Source: Liolophura sinensis (taxonomy: Eukaryota > Mollusca > Polyplacophora > Chitonida > Chitonidae). From it: DNA of 64,000 bases. Of the stretch, positions 27,701 to 35,132 are shown in pieces. The position numbers and the translations under genes are program-made. The notes below the pieces were generated by a model. The model did not search any database, was not told the origin of the DNA, and worked only from the letters and a program-made list of their open reading frames with translations. The stretch spans positions 27,307,080 to 27,371,079 of the forward strand of contig NC_088302.1 of NCBI RefSeq assembly GCF_032854445.1, given 5' to 3'. Within the stretch, counting starts at the first letter, position 1, and each line of letters begins with the position of its first letter.

Positions 27701-30700
27701 TCATGAAACTTGTACATGATATACACCAACATGTGGCAAGTAAAGTTTTGGAAGTCTCATGGTTTGGCAGCCATATTGGATTTATATGAAAACCTTTAAG
27801 AGTCATCTTTTCCAACACTGGGCAAGCCGTTGAGCTGGCATTCAAACTTCTGTTGCACTAGGAATATTTAATTTGGACATATGGTCTTCCTGGGTTAAAT
27901 AAGAACTGCAAAATTTGCTATTGGGTAAAAAATGTCACGTGACCCAAAATTTCTTTTTCGGTCATTTATTTCCACACCATTTGAGATTTTGATGTAAGAC
28001 CTACGGGTACCTCATGCTGTTTTAGATGCCGATTCCAACTACCTGTATACATATTTCAAAGTTCCAGCTTGAACTCCAGCATCGCTGCTTAAGCTGCAGG
28101 AATGTTTCTTCTATCATCTCAAATTTATTTTACAGCAATCATAATAATGAAATTTATTTATTTTACTTTATTTCATTGGTGTTTTGTTACACAAAAATTT
28201 TTCACTTTCGAGAAAAAATCGAGTTCAGTCTACACATGCATGTAAGACATGTGCAAGCAGCCTCAGTTTAAGTGCTACCATGGCACCATCTTCATGCACA
28301 TAAATGTATGGGTCATTCCATTTTTTTTCAAAACCTCATGTCCCCATCATCAAGAGCTCCATAAAATTAATACATTTCGATAATTCTTAACTAAGAGATG
28401 TCTTTTAGATAGATAGGCCACTTTGATGAATGTATGTAATCAATTAAAGTTCAATCAAGAAAGCAGCACAATTATAATTACCACCAGTTCTACCCCAACA
28501 CAGTGGAATTTATATGTCCCTAAACAATCTTCCTGCAGAACTACATCGTTTTAAAGTAATTATATATGCCCCAAGAACCAAAAATAAATCCTTATTTACG
28601 CATTAGTATGTGTAGTTAATGAATTACCAGTTAAAAGATAGATGACGGTTAACTAAATGTATAATTTTTACATGGTTACGAATGTCCCTTAAAATACTGT
28701 CATTTCCGTAACGTCAAACAAACATAGTAACACACAGAGTTGCATCCCTTCCTGAAGAGGTCTTCAACGTCATTATAACTATTGAGCCCATGCAGATTCA
28801 GAAAAATGTCTAATGACCAGCTACGTTTTAAAGGACACAGTTTTCATCGGTAAGTACTAAGTTTGCGAGCGTATGCTTTCTAGATGTCAAGTATTAGGCT
28901 TGGTGTGATACAAAACATATGATAAATATCATAGTCAACCTGTTACTCATGGGTTCTTCTTCAAATACGAAGGGCATGTGCTCACCTCGTGTTGTCTGAT
29001 TTTGCCCCAGGCCACAAAGTAACCCAAAATGTCACTACTGTAACGGTCATTCCCGTAATGCTTTACTTTGTTACGGCAATGACATAGCCGTTACGGAAAT
29101 GACATACATACCTTAATACAACATAATAACTGGAAAATAAAGTACTAGTATCTTGTCTTTTTATTTGTATTTTCTCGACCAGTTAATTGCTTCACTGGCC
29201 CATTGTATAACAATCCCCACACATTAAAGATTATATGTTCAAGTATGGCTCGTGTTAGAGTAGTTTGTTTCGACATTGCAGGTGTATATAGGCATTTAGA
29301 CTAGCAAAAATAAGTCTGTGCATTCACACCTTTTTTCACTTCGGTTTTAGATTTGAAAATACTTACGCCGGTTTCTCTTCGTTAGAATATTCCGTTGTCA
29401 AATGCAGAGAGAGTGGCTGCTTGGAGGAAACGACAGCGGGAAAATCCAGAGAAACACAACAAATATAAGAGAAAAGAAAGGGAAAGGTACCAAAAGAAAA
29501 AAGAAAGAGGTGTCGTTAAGCCCATAGCAGACTTTCGGGCGAGGGCGCAGAGAAAACAAAAGAGGGCATGGCGAATAAACCAACAAACCAAATGATGTCG
29601 GGATTTTGAAATTAGAAGGAACGTCAATGCAATCATGACACCTCCACTGTCACCTACAACGCCGGAGCAGGGGAATCATGCAGGAAGGGTGGAAACAATG
29701 AGACGCTTTGGAAGACACAAAGTAAGAAGGGACAGGGCAAAATCATACAGAGAATTGTTTAAACTGAGAGTAAAACTACAAGAAGAAAGAAGAGTGAAAG
29801 AAAGATACAAGAAACGTTACCAGAGGCTTCAAAACAAGGGGAAGAACATCGATTAGAGAAAGAGGTAGACGAAATTATCAAACGACATGAACACAAGAAG
29901 GCCTTGTTGGTAAATCAAGCTATTATTCAATGGATTAGGTCAAGGTACATGCTGTCGAAAAGTCGAGCAGAGAAAAAGATGGGGTCAAGTATAGTATATA
30001 AAATACTGAAGAAGCTTAAACTGGCCGAGTTTGCCAGGAAGAAACTGGGCTTTTCAACACACTCTTTCAATGCAAAGCGGGATGGGCAGGTAAGAGAGAG
30101 ACGGAAACCAAATGGACCGTGCAGACTGAAGGGAAAGGTTGTTGCCTTTCTGAGTCGCGATGATAACAGCCGGATGAAGGCGGGAAAGAAGTCAACAATA
30201 ACAAGGCTGGGCGTAAAAAGACAAATTCGCCTATTGTCAGATGATCTTCTAGCTTTGCATTCAAAATTTCTGATGCAGGAAAGTTGCAAAATATCTTGCA
30301 GTCTCTTTTGCTCCCTACGACCATTTCATGTCATGAAACCAGCGGCAAAAGACAGAGAAACTTGCCAGTGCAGAATTCATGAAAATTTGAAGTTTAAGAT
30401 GGAAGCCTATCATCAACTAAAAGTCATCTCTTCATCAAGTATTGACGTTGCCTTGTGTAACATTACTTGCGACATGCAAAAGAAAGCGTGTATGTACAGG
30501 GAATGTCCCAACTGTGAAAGCAAAGAACTGGATTTTGATCTCACTGATAGAGGTAAACAAGTGTCGTGGACAGCATGGAAAACAAAGAGGCAGGAGTGGG
30601 AAAAGAAAGTGAGTGGTGAGACTAAGGTGTCTGTGACCAACATCACCGTTAAGGAACGTGAATATGGAACACTGGAAACCTTGGCAACTGAACTGAATAA

Positions 30701-33700
30701 CGACATCCAAAGGGCGAGTCATCACATCTTCAACATAACCCATCAATGCAAAGCAATAAGGCTTTTAAAGAATCAGCTTACAGACGAAGAAGTTATGGTA
30801 CATATTGACTTCTCCAAGAACTATAACTGCAAATATTCTGAAGAAATTCAGAGTATGCGTTTTGGGGCGTCGCAAAGGCAAATAACCCTGCATACTGGGG
30901 TCGCCTATACCAGGTCAAAGACTTACTCTTTTTGCACCATGCCGGACAGCTTAAAACATGCTCCAGCGGCAATATGGGCTCATCTCCAGCCGGTCATTCT
31001 TCACCTTAAAGAGTTAGAGCCTAATGTCAATGTCATCCACTTTATCAGCGACGGCCCAACTACGCAGTACAGGAACAAACAAAACTTTTACCTGTTTTCA
31101 AATAGGATTTTTCAACATGGGTTTAGAGAAAGAACCTGGAACTTCTTAGAAGCAGGCCATGGCAAAGGTGCGGCAGACGGTATCGGTGCTGTCATCAAGC
31201 GTACCGCAGACAAGCTGGTCAGTGTTCAAGGCAAAGACATCGTGAATGCTGAGGGACTCATGGCAGAACTGGTCAAAGTGAACACCAGTGTGAAGCTGTT
31301 CCTGATTTCAGAAGAAATCATCGATTCATTGGAATCTGAGCTTCCGTCTGACTTACGGCCTCTTTCGAAGACAATGCAGATTCACCAGGTATATATAACA
31401 AAGCTCGTTTTATAATGGATCGATAGTTGCTTACAGTTGTACCAAGAATGTCTAACTCGTATCATGGTTCGACACTGTTTATGTGCGGGAGAAACCGGGA
31501 GAGGCCAAAGTAAACCACCGCCCTTCGTCAGAGGGACCTAATATTGAGAGTTGCAGCCATCAAGGGCGTAAACTCTCTCGCCCAGTGAGGAACTCCCTTA
31601 ATTGTTAAAGCGTGAAATAAAATCAGCTGTTACGATATAATTTTGTAGTAATACGTAGATTAAATTATTAGTTTTTCATGAAGATCTTTCATTGTTGATG
31701 GCAGTCCATATATGGTAGAAACCAAGTTGTATGAAACAATGCAAACTGGACTTTTTTAAAGTTCTTTTTTTTCAGGTTGTAACAGTCCATCCTGGAGAAG
31801 TGCGACACAGAGTTCTGTCCTGTTTCTGCAAAAAACCTGCTGTATGTGACTGCTTTGGACTAACTACTGCCACCTTCCCAGTTGAGGTATGTATTTATAG
31901 ACTTATCCACAGTTTTCTGTAGAAGTTGTTTGCTGTCAGAAATGGTCTAAAAGGTTACGTTAAGTTCTGATTTGGTGTCAGTTTGAATCTGCGCATAATA
32001 CATACTACCACTGACCTCAATAGAATACAAGAGTGAAAAAAAAATAATATAATTTTTTCCTCTTGTGGATAAAAATTCTCCATCCATATCAGGTTTAATA
32101 TATATATATATATACATGTATAGATAGGGGTTTCTCAAGCCAGTGTGGATAATTATCTATAAACTTTGTATTCACCAGCATTCAACTCTCTTTTCATTTC
32201 AGATCTCGCAGACAAGTGCAGACCAGCCATCTGGTCCAACTGAGAAGGCCGATGAGCCAAACGAAGCCCCTGAACAACTAAAACTCATCAAAGTTAATGT
32301 TGTAGATGAGAGTTTGGTTTCAAAGTACTGCATTGTACAGTACGACGGTAGGCCATATCCAGGCGTTGTTTTGACACTGGACGATGATGAGGAGATGGAG
32401 GTCCAGGTTATGCACTGTGTTGGCAAAAATAGGTACTTTTGGCCAATGATTGACGACGCAGTATGGTACAGGAAAGGAGATGTCGTTACATTGCTTCGGG
32501 ATTCCCCAAGACAGGTCAGCAAGCGCCACTGTGAAATTGACAAACGTGTTTGGCGTCTCATAAAATCAGAAACGGACCTGGACTGATTTCTGGCAGTGCG
32601 AATTCACTGAGATTACCGCTGACGATTTGTTCTACTCGATATCGTTTCATCGAGTTTTGCTTTTTTCTTCATTCAAAATCATTGTATCCAGTTCGAGGGT
32701 CTACGTAGACCTATTGTTTCTTCAGATCTAACGGATTGATGTCATTTCCGTAATTACTTGTCATTACAATAAACACGTAATGTGTGTTTATTATAACTCT
32801 AAAATCGCACGAAACAACAAAAGACCAAAGACAAGGCCTGGGTGTTCGTTCATTTGTGTTATATAAAATAACCCATTGTTGAAATCTGAGGTTTGCCCGT
32901 GAATCGTGGTTTCCAAGATCGAATATTGTATCGTAATTCCATTATACAATCGGATCTCATGAAGCATGCGCAGTTTTTTGCACAATGGTGACTGTATTGG
33001 AGTGATTTATTCTTATCGAGCTGTGCCTTTCTAGTTGGCAAACCAGTACCTTGTGTTAAGAAGAGAAATAAACAATGTGGATAATGTTATATGAAGTTTT
33101 GATCTTATTCAATCAATGTTACGGAAATGACAAAACCAAAAAGATGGCCAGACAATAATGCAAAATTATTTAATTATAACATTGTTGACTCGCTGCAGGT
33201 TATTTAGACTTGTTACACGTCATATCAGCAACCATTTAACATAACTGAATAGCTCTCTTGGCACTTTGGTCGTGAATTAACAATAATGGTGAGATTTCCG
33301 CTATTTTTTGGAATAACCCGTATACATATTCAGTTGGCATTTACATGTAGGCCTTCAGACACCTATAATGACTCCTCATTGTCATATGATGGAAAAATTG
33401 CCAGCTATGACTTAAAACCCCAAGCATACATATAATGATACATGTATAAATCACCACCAAAAAATTTACAGAAGGGCCAGGAATCTTTAAGATTTCATAA
33501 TCAGAACCTTTGCACACACATGTATACAGCACATTAGCAGGCAAATATAGGCCAGATGCCTTCTCTACTGACCACAATGCTCAATAGCAATGTGCTTTGG
33601 ATCAGTGATGACAATGGCATCAGAACTGTTTCATTCAATGTGCCTGCTCTCTTCAAAATGGCTACTTTAGTATGTAATATGCTGGCTGGCTTTTACAGAC

Positions 33701-34535
33701 AAGTTGTTGATGTTTAACAAATCACACGAGCCTGTACGAAAGGAGTTAGTTGCAGAGTGGCGTTTACAATCAACTAACATGTTTCACTTTCGCTGAACCA
33801 AAAACGATCCATGCACAAATTCAAAAAATAAATACATTTTCAGGCACTATCAGATATCCCCACTGTGGCAGAGCCATCTTGTTGTAATAGTCATGCAAAA
33901 AAAAAAAAAAAAAAAAGGATGGTCATTCAAGCTACAAAATCCCAATGGCAATCATTATAGTTATATAGGCCTACTAGGCAAGACTTGTTGCTAATCAGTC
34001 TGGCAAGGTTTAAGAGTAGGCAGGTTACGCCAGTCTGCAGCTGAAAAGGGGTAGGATTTAACCTTCTCACCTGAAATGTCAATTTGACTTATACAAACAA
34101 TAATATGACTGAAATGAGGATTTGATACAAAATACAAGGTGACACAAATGTAGTACTTACAAGGTTGGTGTCACATTCACTTTTTTCTCTTTGTTTGGCA
34201 TCACATTCATCAGATTTTTTTTGCACTTGCTCATTTAAACTTTTTATGTTGTTTTCTTTCTCCGCAAGGAGCGTTTTATCCTTTTCGATGGCATCTTCGC
34301 AACCTTTGAGACTCGCCATAACAGTTTCAGTTCGTTTTTCCGCATTACTGTGTTTAGTAGCCTCGTCAGAAAACAGAGCTCGCTGTTCGTATAACTGGAA
34401 CTGTAACTCGCTATTCAGCGAAGACACCCGCCAATAATAGAATGACAAAATGCAGAGAGAAACGACAAGCCCCACAACAACAAACGGAGGCGATCTACCC
34501 GCTCCTAGACCCGTAGCTGATGCTGCCATCACCAT
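670..34535 (-). CDS. GOLM: GOLM1/GOLM2 (CASC4)-like Golgi membrane protein, seven exons, 3' end outside window
   Basis: Seven minus-strand exons join in one frame (about 355 codons seen; human GOLM1 is about 400). Residues 1-14 are a short cytosolic N-terminus, 15-36 one hydrophobic segment (PPFVVVGLVVSLCILSFYYW) and about 38-125 a charged heptad-rich coiled coil. A short N-tail, SPP-(V/L)V signal anchor, YW or NYW at its end, then lumenal coiled coil is the layout of the GOLM1/CASC4 family of type II Golgi proteins. Exons 2-4 continue the coiled coil; exons 5-7 encode an acidic, low-complexity lumenal tail, also family-like. Exon phases agree at all six junctions, which strongly supports the model. 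The last coding exon must lie left of base 1. The start codon is the first ATG before the anchor; a second Met follows two codons later. Divergent neighbour: GKAP1. Intron 1 holds a whole opposite-strand transposon. Whether it is GOLM1 or GOLM2 cannot be decided; invertebrates may have one co-orthologue. Confidence 0.85.
1187..1218. repeat. Perfect 11-bp palindrome arms
   Basis: GACGCGATATC and GATATCGCGTC separated by 10 bp (GTGTTATCGT). Confidence 0.85.
1411..1678 (+). mobile_element. SINE family A, full length
   Basis: tRNA-like head (A-box TGGCTCAGTTGG, B-box AGTTCAAGTCC), body with CTGCCCGGTTTCCTCCCA and ATAATGCTGG, tail ending in AAATAAATAAAT. Perfect 13-bp target duplication TTACATTTTAATA at 1398-1410 and 1679-1691. 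This is the best-preserved target duplication of the family here. Confidence 0.9.
1937..2000 (+). repeat. 20-bp tandem repeat, 3 copies
   Basis: GTAGTCGATAGCCTCAAAAT and two variants. Confidence 0.75.
2511..2778 (+). mobile_element. SINE family A, full length
   Basis: Same head, body and CACCAATCAAATAAATAAAT tail. Imperfect target duplication TTAATC(A/C)TTCAC on both sides (2495 and 2779). Confidence 0.87.
4024..4144. mobile_element. Small foldback element
   Basis: GGGACCTGTTTTACAAAG at 4024 pairs with CTTCATACAACAGGCCCC ending 4144. About 120 bp, no ORF. It resembles the hairpin at 7033, so both may belong to one MITE family. Confidence 0.5.
4344..4578 (+). repeat. 40-bp minisatellite, 6 copies
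   Basis: Unit CTGGCTAAAAGCCTTCATAC then TCCATACAGCGCATAGGCTG, nearly identical copies. Each unit holds the palindrome GGCT(A4)AGCC. Confidence 0.92.
4740..5110 (+). repeat. Dispersed repeat family D, copy without minisatellite
   Basis: TAGACAGCTGATCAATCTAC, AAAATGGAGCGCATAAT, GGCATAACTCACCTTATT and AAGACCTTATTTTAAGGTAC align in order with 53890-54620. Confidence 0.6.
6697..6959 (-). mobile_element. SINE family A, full length, reversed
   Basis: Reverse copy ending in the tRNA-like head (CCAACTGAGCCACGGAGCCC). Perfect 12-bp target duplication AGACATTATTTA at 6685-6696 and 6960-6971. Confidence 0.9.
7033..7144. mobile_element. Small foldback element with perfect 20-bp arms
   Basis: CTTGTATGAAGCCTTCTTAA (7033-7052) and its exact reverse complement (7125-7144), with weaker inner pairing (AGCACAT / ATGTGCT). 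Confidence 0.65.
8582..9180. mobile_element. Foldback (MITE-like) element with about 200-bp arms
   Basis: Left arm 8582-8782 and right arm 8976-9180 are imperfect inverted repeats: GTTTGTCAGGCCTTAT with ATAAGGCCTGACAAAC, GGAGTAAATGGTC with GACCATTTACTCC, GACAATTTTGCCAGAGC with GCTCTGGCAAAATTGTC. The 190-bp loop has no ORF. Target duplication not resolved. A (TA)n run precedes it at 8520-8532. Confidence 0.75.
9465..9568 (+). repeat. 26-bp minisatellite, 4 copies
   Basis: GTAAGATCTAAACTGGTTAA then GACAAC; two copies read GCTTAA. Confidence 0.92.
10035..10695 (+). repeat. 81-bp minisatellite, about 8 copies
   Basis: GTTCACAGGCAT recurs at 10198, 10279, 10360, 10441, 10522, 10603 and 10684, exactly 81 bp apart; the first copy (10076) is followed by an extra 41 bp. 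Rich in ACATGTACATG. The period is a multiple of three and the unit lacks stops in three frames, which creates long spurious ORFs. Confidence 0.93.
11641..11945 (-). CDS. GOLM: GOLM-like exon 6: acidic lumenal tail
   Basis: 305 nt. After the split Asp codon it reads AAQMAQVENRKIEKPKDD and runs to ...NEDRGHYQ. Asp/Glu/Gly-rich low complexity (ETDPDADGD, SPGEGDYNEHFDIEEESNE) resembles the acidic C-terminal region of GOLM proteins. Donor GTTGGT is weak, but the frame stays open only to a stop shortly beyond, so splicing here is likely. Confidence 0.78.
13600..14170 (-). pseudogene. Degraded non-LTR retrotransposon ORF1 (gag-like) with zinc knuckles
   Basis: Minus-strand translation, with several frame changes, gives DFSDDEVCEELKSQGFIKVK, then an interrupted CxxC-type block (CWCWQEGHEGFEC) and SNCRGAHMAFSCDCPLYQRE. 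Two CCHC-like knuckles ending in NCrGaHmA.s.dCP are typical of the gag-like ORF1 of Jockey/CR1/I-group LINEs. Non-functional. Confidence 0.55.
14200..14745 (+). pseudogene. Degraded LINE ORF2 C-terminal fragment
   Basis: Two plus-strand frames together give ...KAADKAAKQVLL, SLWQNEWDTTNNGRFYFQFQ, then WCDFCDVDESEVHFLLICPR. WQ.EW followed by CxxC...E.HfLl.Cp.y is the RNase H tail plus zinc motif at the end of many LINE ORF2 proteins. A stop and frame change near 14455-14483 break it. Confidence 0.6.
17371..17645 (-). mobile_element. SINE family B, head-less, reversed
   Basis: Starts with GTGAGTGAGTCAGTGCTTGG (tail) and contains AATCCGCCCCGCCCAAGCCA, matching the body of the copy at 37877; the tRNA head is missing. 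Confidence 0.75.
17644..17704 (+). repeat. 21-bp tandem repeat, 3 copies
   Basis: GTACAGTATACAGTATAAAC then A. Self-complementary GTATAC core. Confidence 0.85.
18380..18840 (+). repeat. Dispersed repeat family E, about three tandem units
   Basis: ATAATTATGAAAATAA, TTAAGCATGCACAA(A/C)TTCAG, GATAGG.AAGA and (A/G)AAAT.GGCACAGTAG recur; the array ends in GTTGACAGACAGACAGACAG. This layout ending in a GACAGACAGACAG run is common in lophotrochozoan genomes (recollection). Confidence 0.55.
19275..19440 (+). repeat. About 80-bp direct tandem duplication
   Basis: CACATGTAACCAGTGAAATC ... GTGTTTAATTCTATTCAAAG ... GCTTATTCAA(A)TGG occurs twice with few changes, starting about 320 bp outside GOLM exon 5. 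Confidence 0.88.
19602..19696 (-). CDS. GOLM: GOLM-like exon 5
   Basis: 95 nt, TTAATTCAG acceptor and GTGAGT donor. Reads PEDIQGLVNQVPQAKEKEQF then a Gln/Ala/Lys-rich stretch ending HDNGV. The single trailing base makes Asp with the first two bases of exon 6. Confidence 0.8.
19998..20056 (+). repeat. 17-bp tandem repeat, 3.5 copies
   Basis: ACGTGTACATGTAATCT. Confidence 0.88.
22490..22660 (+). repeat. Dispersed repeat family E, single unit
   Basis: TTAAACTTAAGCATGCACAA, GTCCAGATGATAGGTAAGAT and AAATAGGCACAGCAGTTTGA match the unit at 18700. Confidence 0.55.
22657..22964 (+). repeat. 22-bp minisatellite, 14 units, with 88-bp higher-order structure
   Basis: Three unit types: A (ACAATATCGTGCCTACCAAC), B (ACAAAAGTGTACCTACCAAT) and C (ACAATATAGTGCCTACCAAC). 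After one extra A the order is A-A-B-C repeated three times (22679, 22767, 22855), plus one degenerate unit. Confidence 0.92.
23020..23127 (-). CDS. GOLM: GOLM-like exon 4
   Basis: 108 nt with TTCTTTGCAG acceptor and GTGAGT donor. It reads NCDAALQEQRKTIETILTR followed by AVGPQAVQALIQNGIGK. The coiled coil breaks at the Gly/Pro in AVGP. Phase 2 exit fits exon 5. Confidence 0.82.
23128..24091 (-). other. GOLM-like intron 3
   Basis: Short intron of 964 bp. No repeat, ORF of note or RNA gene seen. Confidence 0.55.
24092..24164 (-). CDS. GOLM: GOLM-like exon 3
   Basis: 73 nt, preceded by a long T-run and CAG acceptor, followed by donor GTATGT. The completed Glu codon continues as ESQKRDEELKALKEAAAKT, again coiled coil. 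It exits after two bases of a Cys codon completed by exon 4. Confidence 0.82.
24165..25220 (-). other. GOLM-like intron 2
   Basis: About half of this 1056-bp intron is the 59-bp minisatellite; the rest is featureless. Confidence 0.6.
24495..25030 (+). repeat. 59-bp minisatellite, about 9 copies
   Basis: GTGGCAAACTCTG recurs at 24634, 24693, 24752, 24811 and 24870 (59 bp), then 24945 (75 bp, a 16-bp insertion) and 25004. It lies about 190 bp from GOLM exon 2. Confidence 0.92.
25221..25275 (-). CDS. GOLM: GOLM-like exon 2
   Basis: 55 nt between TGTAG acceptor and donor GTAAGT. It enters in phase 0 (KQCQDDTNGVRQELSTLR) and ends with one extra base, matching the next exon. It continues the coiled coil; the first intron before it is about 8.9 kb. 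Confidence 0.82.
25655..25910 (-). mobile_element. Two tandem 5'-truncated SINE A copies, reversed
   Basis: 25655-25846 is a diverged copy lacking most of the tRNA head; 25847-25910 restarts with a second TTATTTATTT tail and ...TACTCAAGAATATTCCACTT before breaking off. One inserted next to or into the other. Confidence 0.8.
28699..28712 (+). repeat. Transposon subterminal motif GTCATTTCCGTAAC, outer left copy
   Basis: Exact GTCATTTCCGTAAC, 389 bp inside the left end. It forms an inverted pair with 33118-33131. Likely transposase binding site by position (inference). Confidence 0.7.
29046..29103. repeat. Cluster of three subterminal motifs
   Basis: GTCATTCCCGTAA (29046-29058, forward), GTTACGGCAATGAC (29070-29083, reverse) and GTTACGGAAATGAC (29090-29103, reverse). 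The first two face each other and could form a hairpin just upstream of the gene. Confidence 0.7.
29386..32586 (+). pseudogene. Transposase-like protein of the 28310-33319 element: candidate DDE core, broken near its N-terminus
   Basis: Exons: 29386-31388 (with breaks), 31776-31886 and 32203-32586, all junctions phase 0. Order: basic N-terminal helix (AERVAAWRKRQRENPEKHNK), a Ser/Pro stretch, coiled coil, Cys/His region at 30360-30520 (CQCRIH, CNITCD, CMYRECPNC), the candidate catalytic core, and in exon 2 CFC...CDCF. Taking residues from the TTG at 29904: D302 in HIDFSKNY, D383 in ISDGPTTQY, E416 in LEAGHGKG, with D425 close by. The third exon has a small-barrel-like domain (YCIVQYDGRPYPGVV ... 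YFWPMIDDAVWY). An in-frame TGA at 29593-29595 and a one-base frame change near 29825-29855 interrupt the N-terminal third; everything downstream is open. No in-frame ATG opens it; a strong acceptor (TTTCTCTTCGTTAG, ending 29385) suggests a lost or unseen 5' exon. Similar multicopy uncharacterised proteins occur in fish, cnidarians and molluscs (recollection). Confidence 0.65.
32741..32753 (+). repeat. Subterminal motif, right inner copy
   Basis: GTCATTTCCGTAA, about 155 bp after the transposase stop codon, forward orientation. Confidence 0.65.
33118..33131 (-). repeat. Subterminal motif, outer right copy
   Basis: GTTACGGAAATGAC, exact reverse complement of the outer left copy, 188 bp inside the right end. 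Confidence 0.7.
33343..33430 (+). mobile_element. SINE family B 3' fragment
   Basis: GTCATATGATGGAAAAATTG and ...AAAACCCCAAGCATACATA resemble the last 80 bp of family B. It lies directly outside the transposon's right end. Confidence 0.55.
33896..33917 (+). repeat. Poly-A tract
   Basis: About 21 A. It could be a retroposon tail, but no body is recognised upstream. Confidence 0.7.
34161..34535 (-). CDS. GOLM: GOLM-like exon 1: signal anchor and start of coiled coil
   Basis: 375 nt, 125 codons, ending in phase 0 at ...ECDTNL with donor GTAAGT. It holds the initiator Met, the membrane segment and the first part of the coiled coil. Lys/Glu-rich heptads and several cysteines (GCEDA, DECDAK, SECDT) in the lumenal part could form intermolecular disulfides; that is inference. 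Confidence 0.88.
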
Positions 34536-34952
34536 AAAGTAATCGTGAAAGTATGTTTAAAGCTCAATTGGATACCACTGTGTAGCACTCTAACTCATGT
34601 CGTGGCAAGATATGGAATTTCACCCTAGTCCTGTAGGACACGCATTTTCCTGTTTAGGCACGTGACTAACAATCCGTCAAGCCCTACAATTGGAAGATCC
34701 TTCCAACGGCTTGCTTATGGGATCAAGGTTAATCCACTAGATGGCAGGAGCCTGGTCTCATAACACTATCAACATTTGCCAATTTTAAGGTTAATTTATT
34801 TAAAATAAAAATGAGCCACGTTGCCAGAAAAGTGAATGTAAGGTGTTAAGATTTATCTAATTTGGTTTGTTTATAAGTTTTACAGAATTACCTCCCTTGA
34901 GTGAGATCTTTTTACGTGGGAAAATAAAGCACATGAAACTTGGAAGCTGAAA
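34536..34952. promoter_or_regulatory. Shared bidirectional promoter region of GOLM and GKAP1
   Basis: The 417 bp between the two start codons must hold both 5' UTRs and core promoters. I see an E-box GGCACGTGAC at 34657-34666 (one mismatch to the CLEAR-type GTCACGTGAC) and reversed CCAAT boxes (ATTGG) at 34567 and 34689. No TATA box stands out on either side, as is usual for bidirectional housekeeping promoters. Transcription starts cannot be placed from sequence. Confidence 0.6.
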
Positions 34953-35132
34953 ATGGCATCAAAGATATCCGTGCAGAAGTCACGTTTTGCTCTTTTAAAG
35001 ATTGAAGATAGCGAGGAAGGAGATGCTTTGTCAAGCAAAGAAATACAGAAAACGGCACAGCAACAATCTGGCGGAAGTAGAAAGAAAAATAATAAGAAGA
35101 AGAGAGCAGATGTACAGAGCGACAATGCCGAG
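34953..35132 (+). CDS. GKAP1: GKAP1 exon 1
   Basis: 180 nt, 60 codons, phase 0 exit at ...SDNAE with donor GTATAT. The ATG is the first in frame and gives MASKISVQKSRFALLKIED, aligned with vertebrate GKAP1. The Lys/Arg run KKNNKKKR is conserved in character. Confidence 0.9.

Larger units (their letters stand above)
28310..33319 (+). mobile_element. Intact-ended DNA transposon with TIRs, 4-bp target duplication and intron-bearing transposase
   Basis: Left end GGGTCATTCCA (28310) and right end TGGAATAACCC (33309-33319) are inverted, with one mismatch in 11. GTAT flanks both sides (28306-28309 and 33320-33323) as a 4-bp target duplication. Inside are six copies of a subterminal motif and one gene whose coding exons span 29386-32586. 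The element lies in intron 1 of the GOLM-like gene, in the opposite orientation. TIR, target-site size and a DDE-like protein fit a cut-and-paste transposon; I cannot name the superfamily. Confidence 0.72.
25276..34160 (-). other. GOLM-like intron 1 (about 8.9 kb)
   Basis: Contains the paired SINE A fragments (25655) and the whole 5-kb transposon on the opposite strand. Nothing recognised in 25910-28300 or 33430-34160 beyond a poly-A tract. First introns often hold enhancers; none can be read here. Confidence 0.6.

Noticed and set aside
29382-30746. Several minus-strand ORFs over the transposase gene
   Set aside because: Shadows of the coding frame; composition is the complement of Lys/Arg-rich coding sequence.
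34165-34437. Plus-strand ORF opposite GOLM exon 1
   Set aside because: Antisense shadow of a confirmed coding exon.
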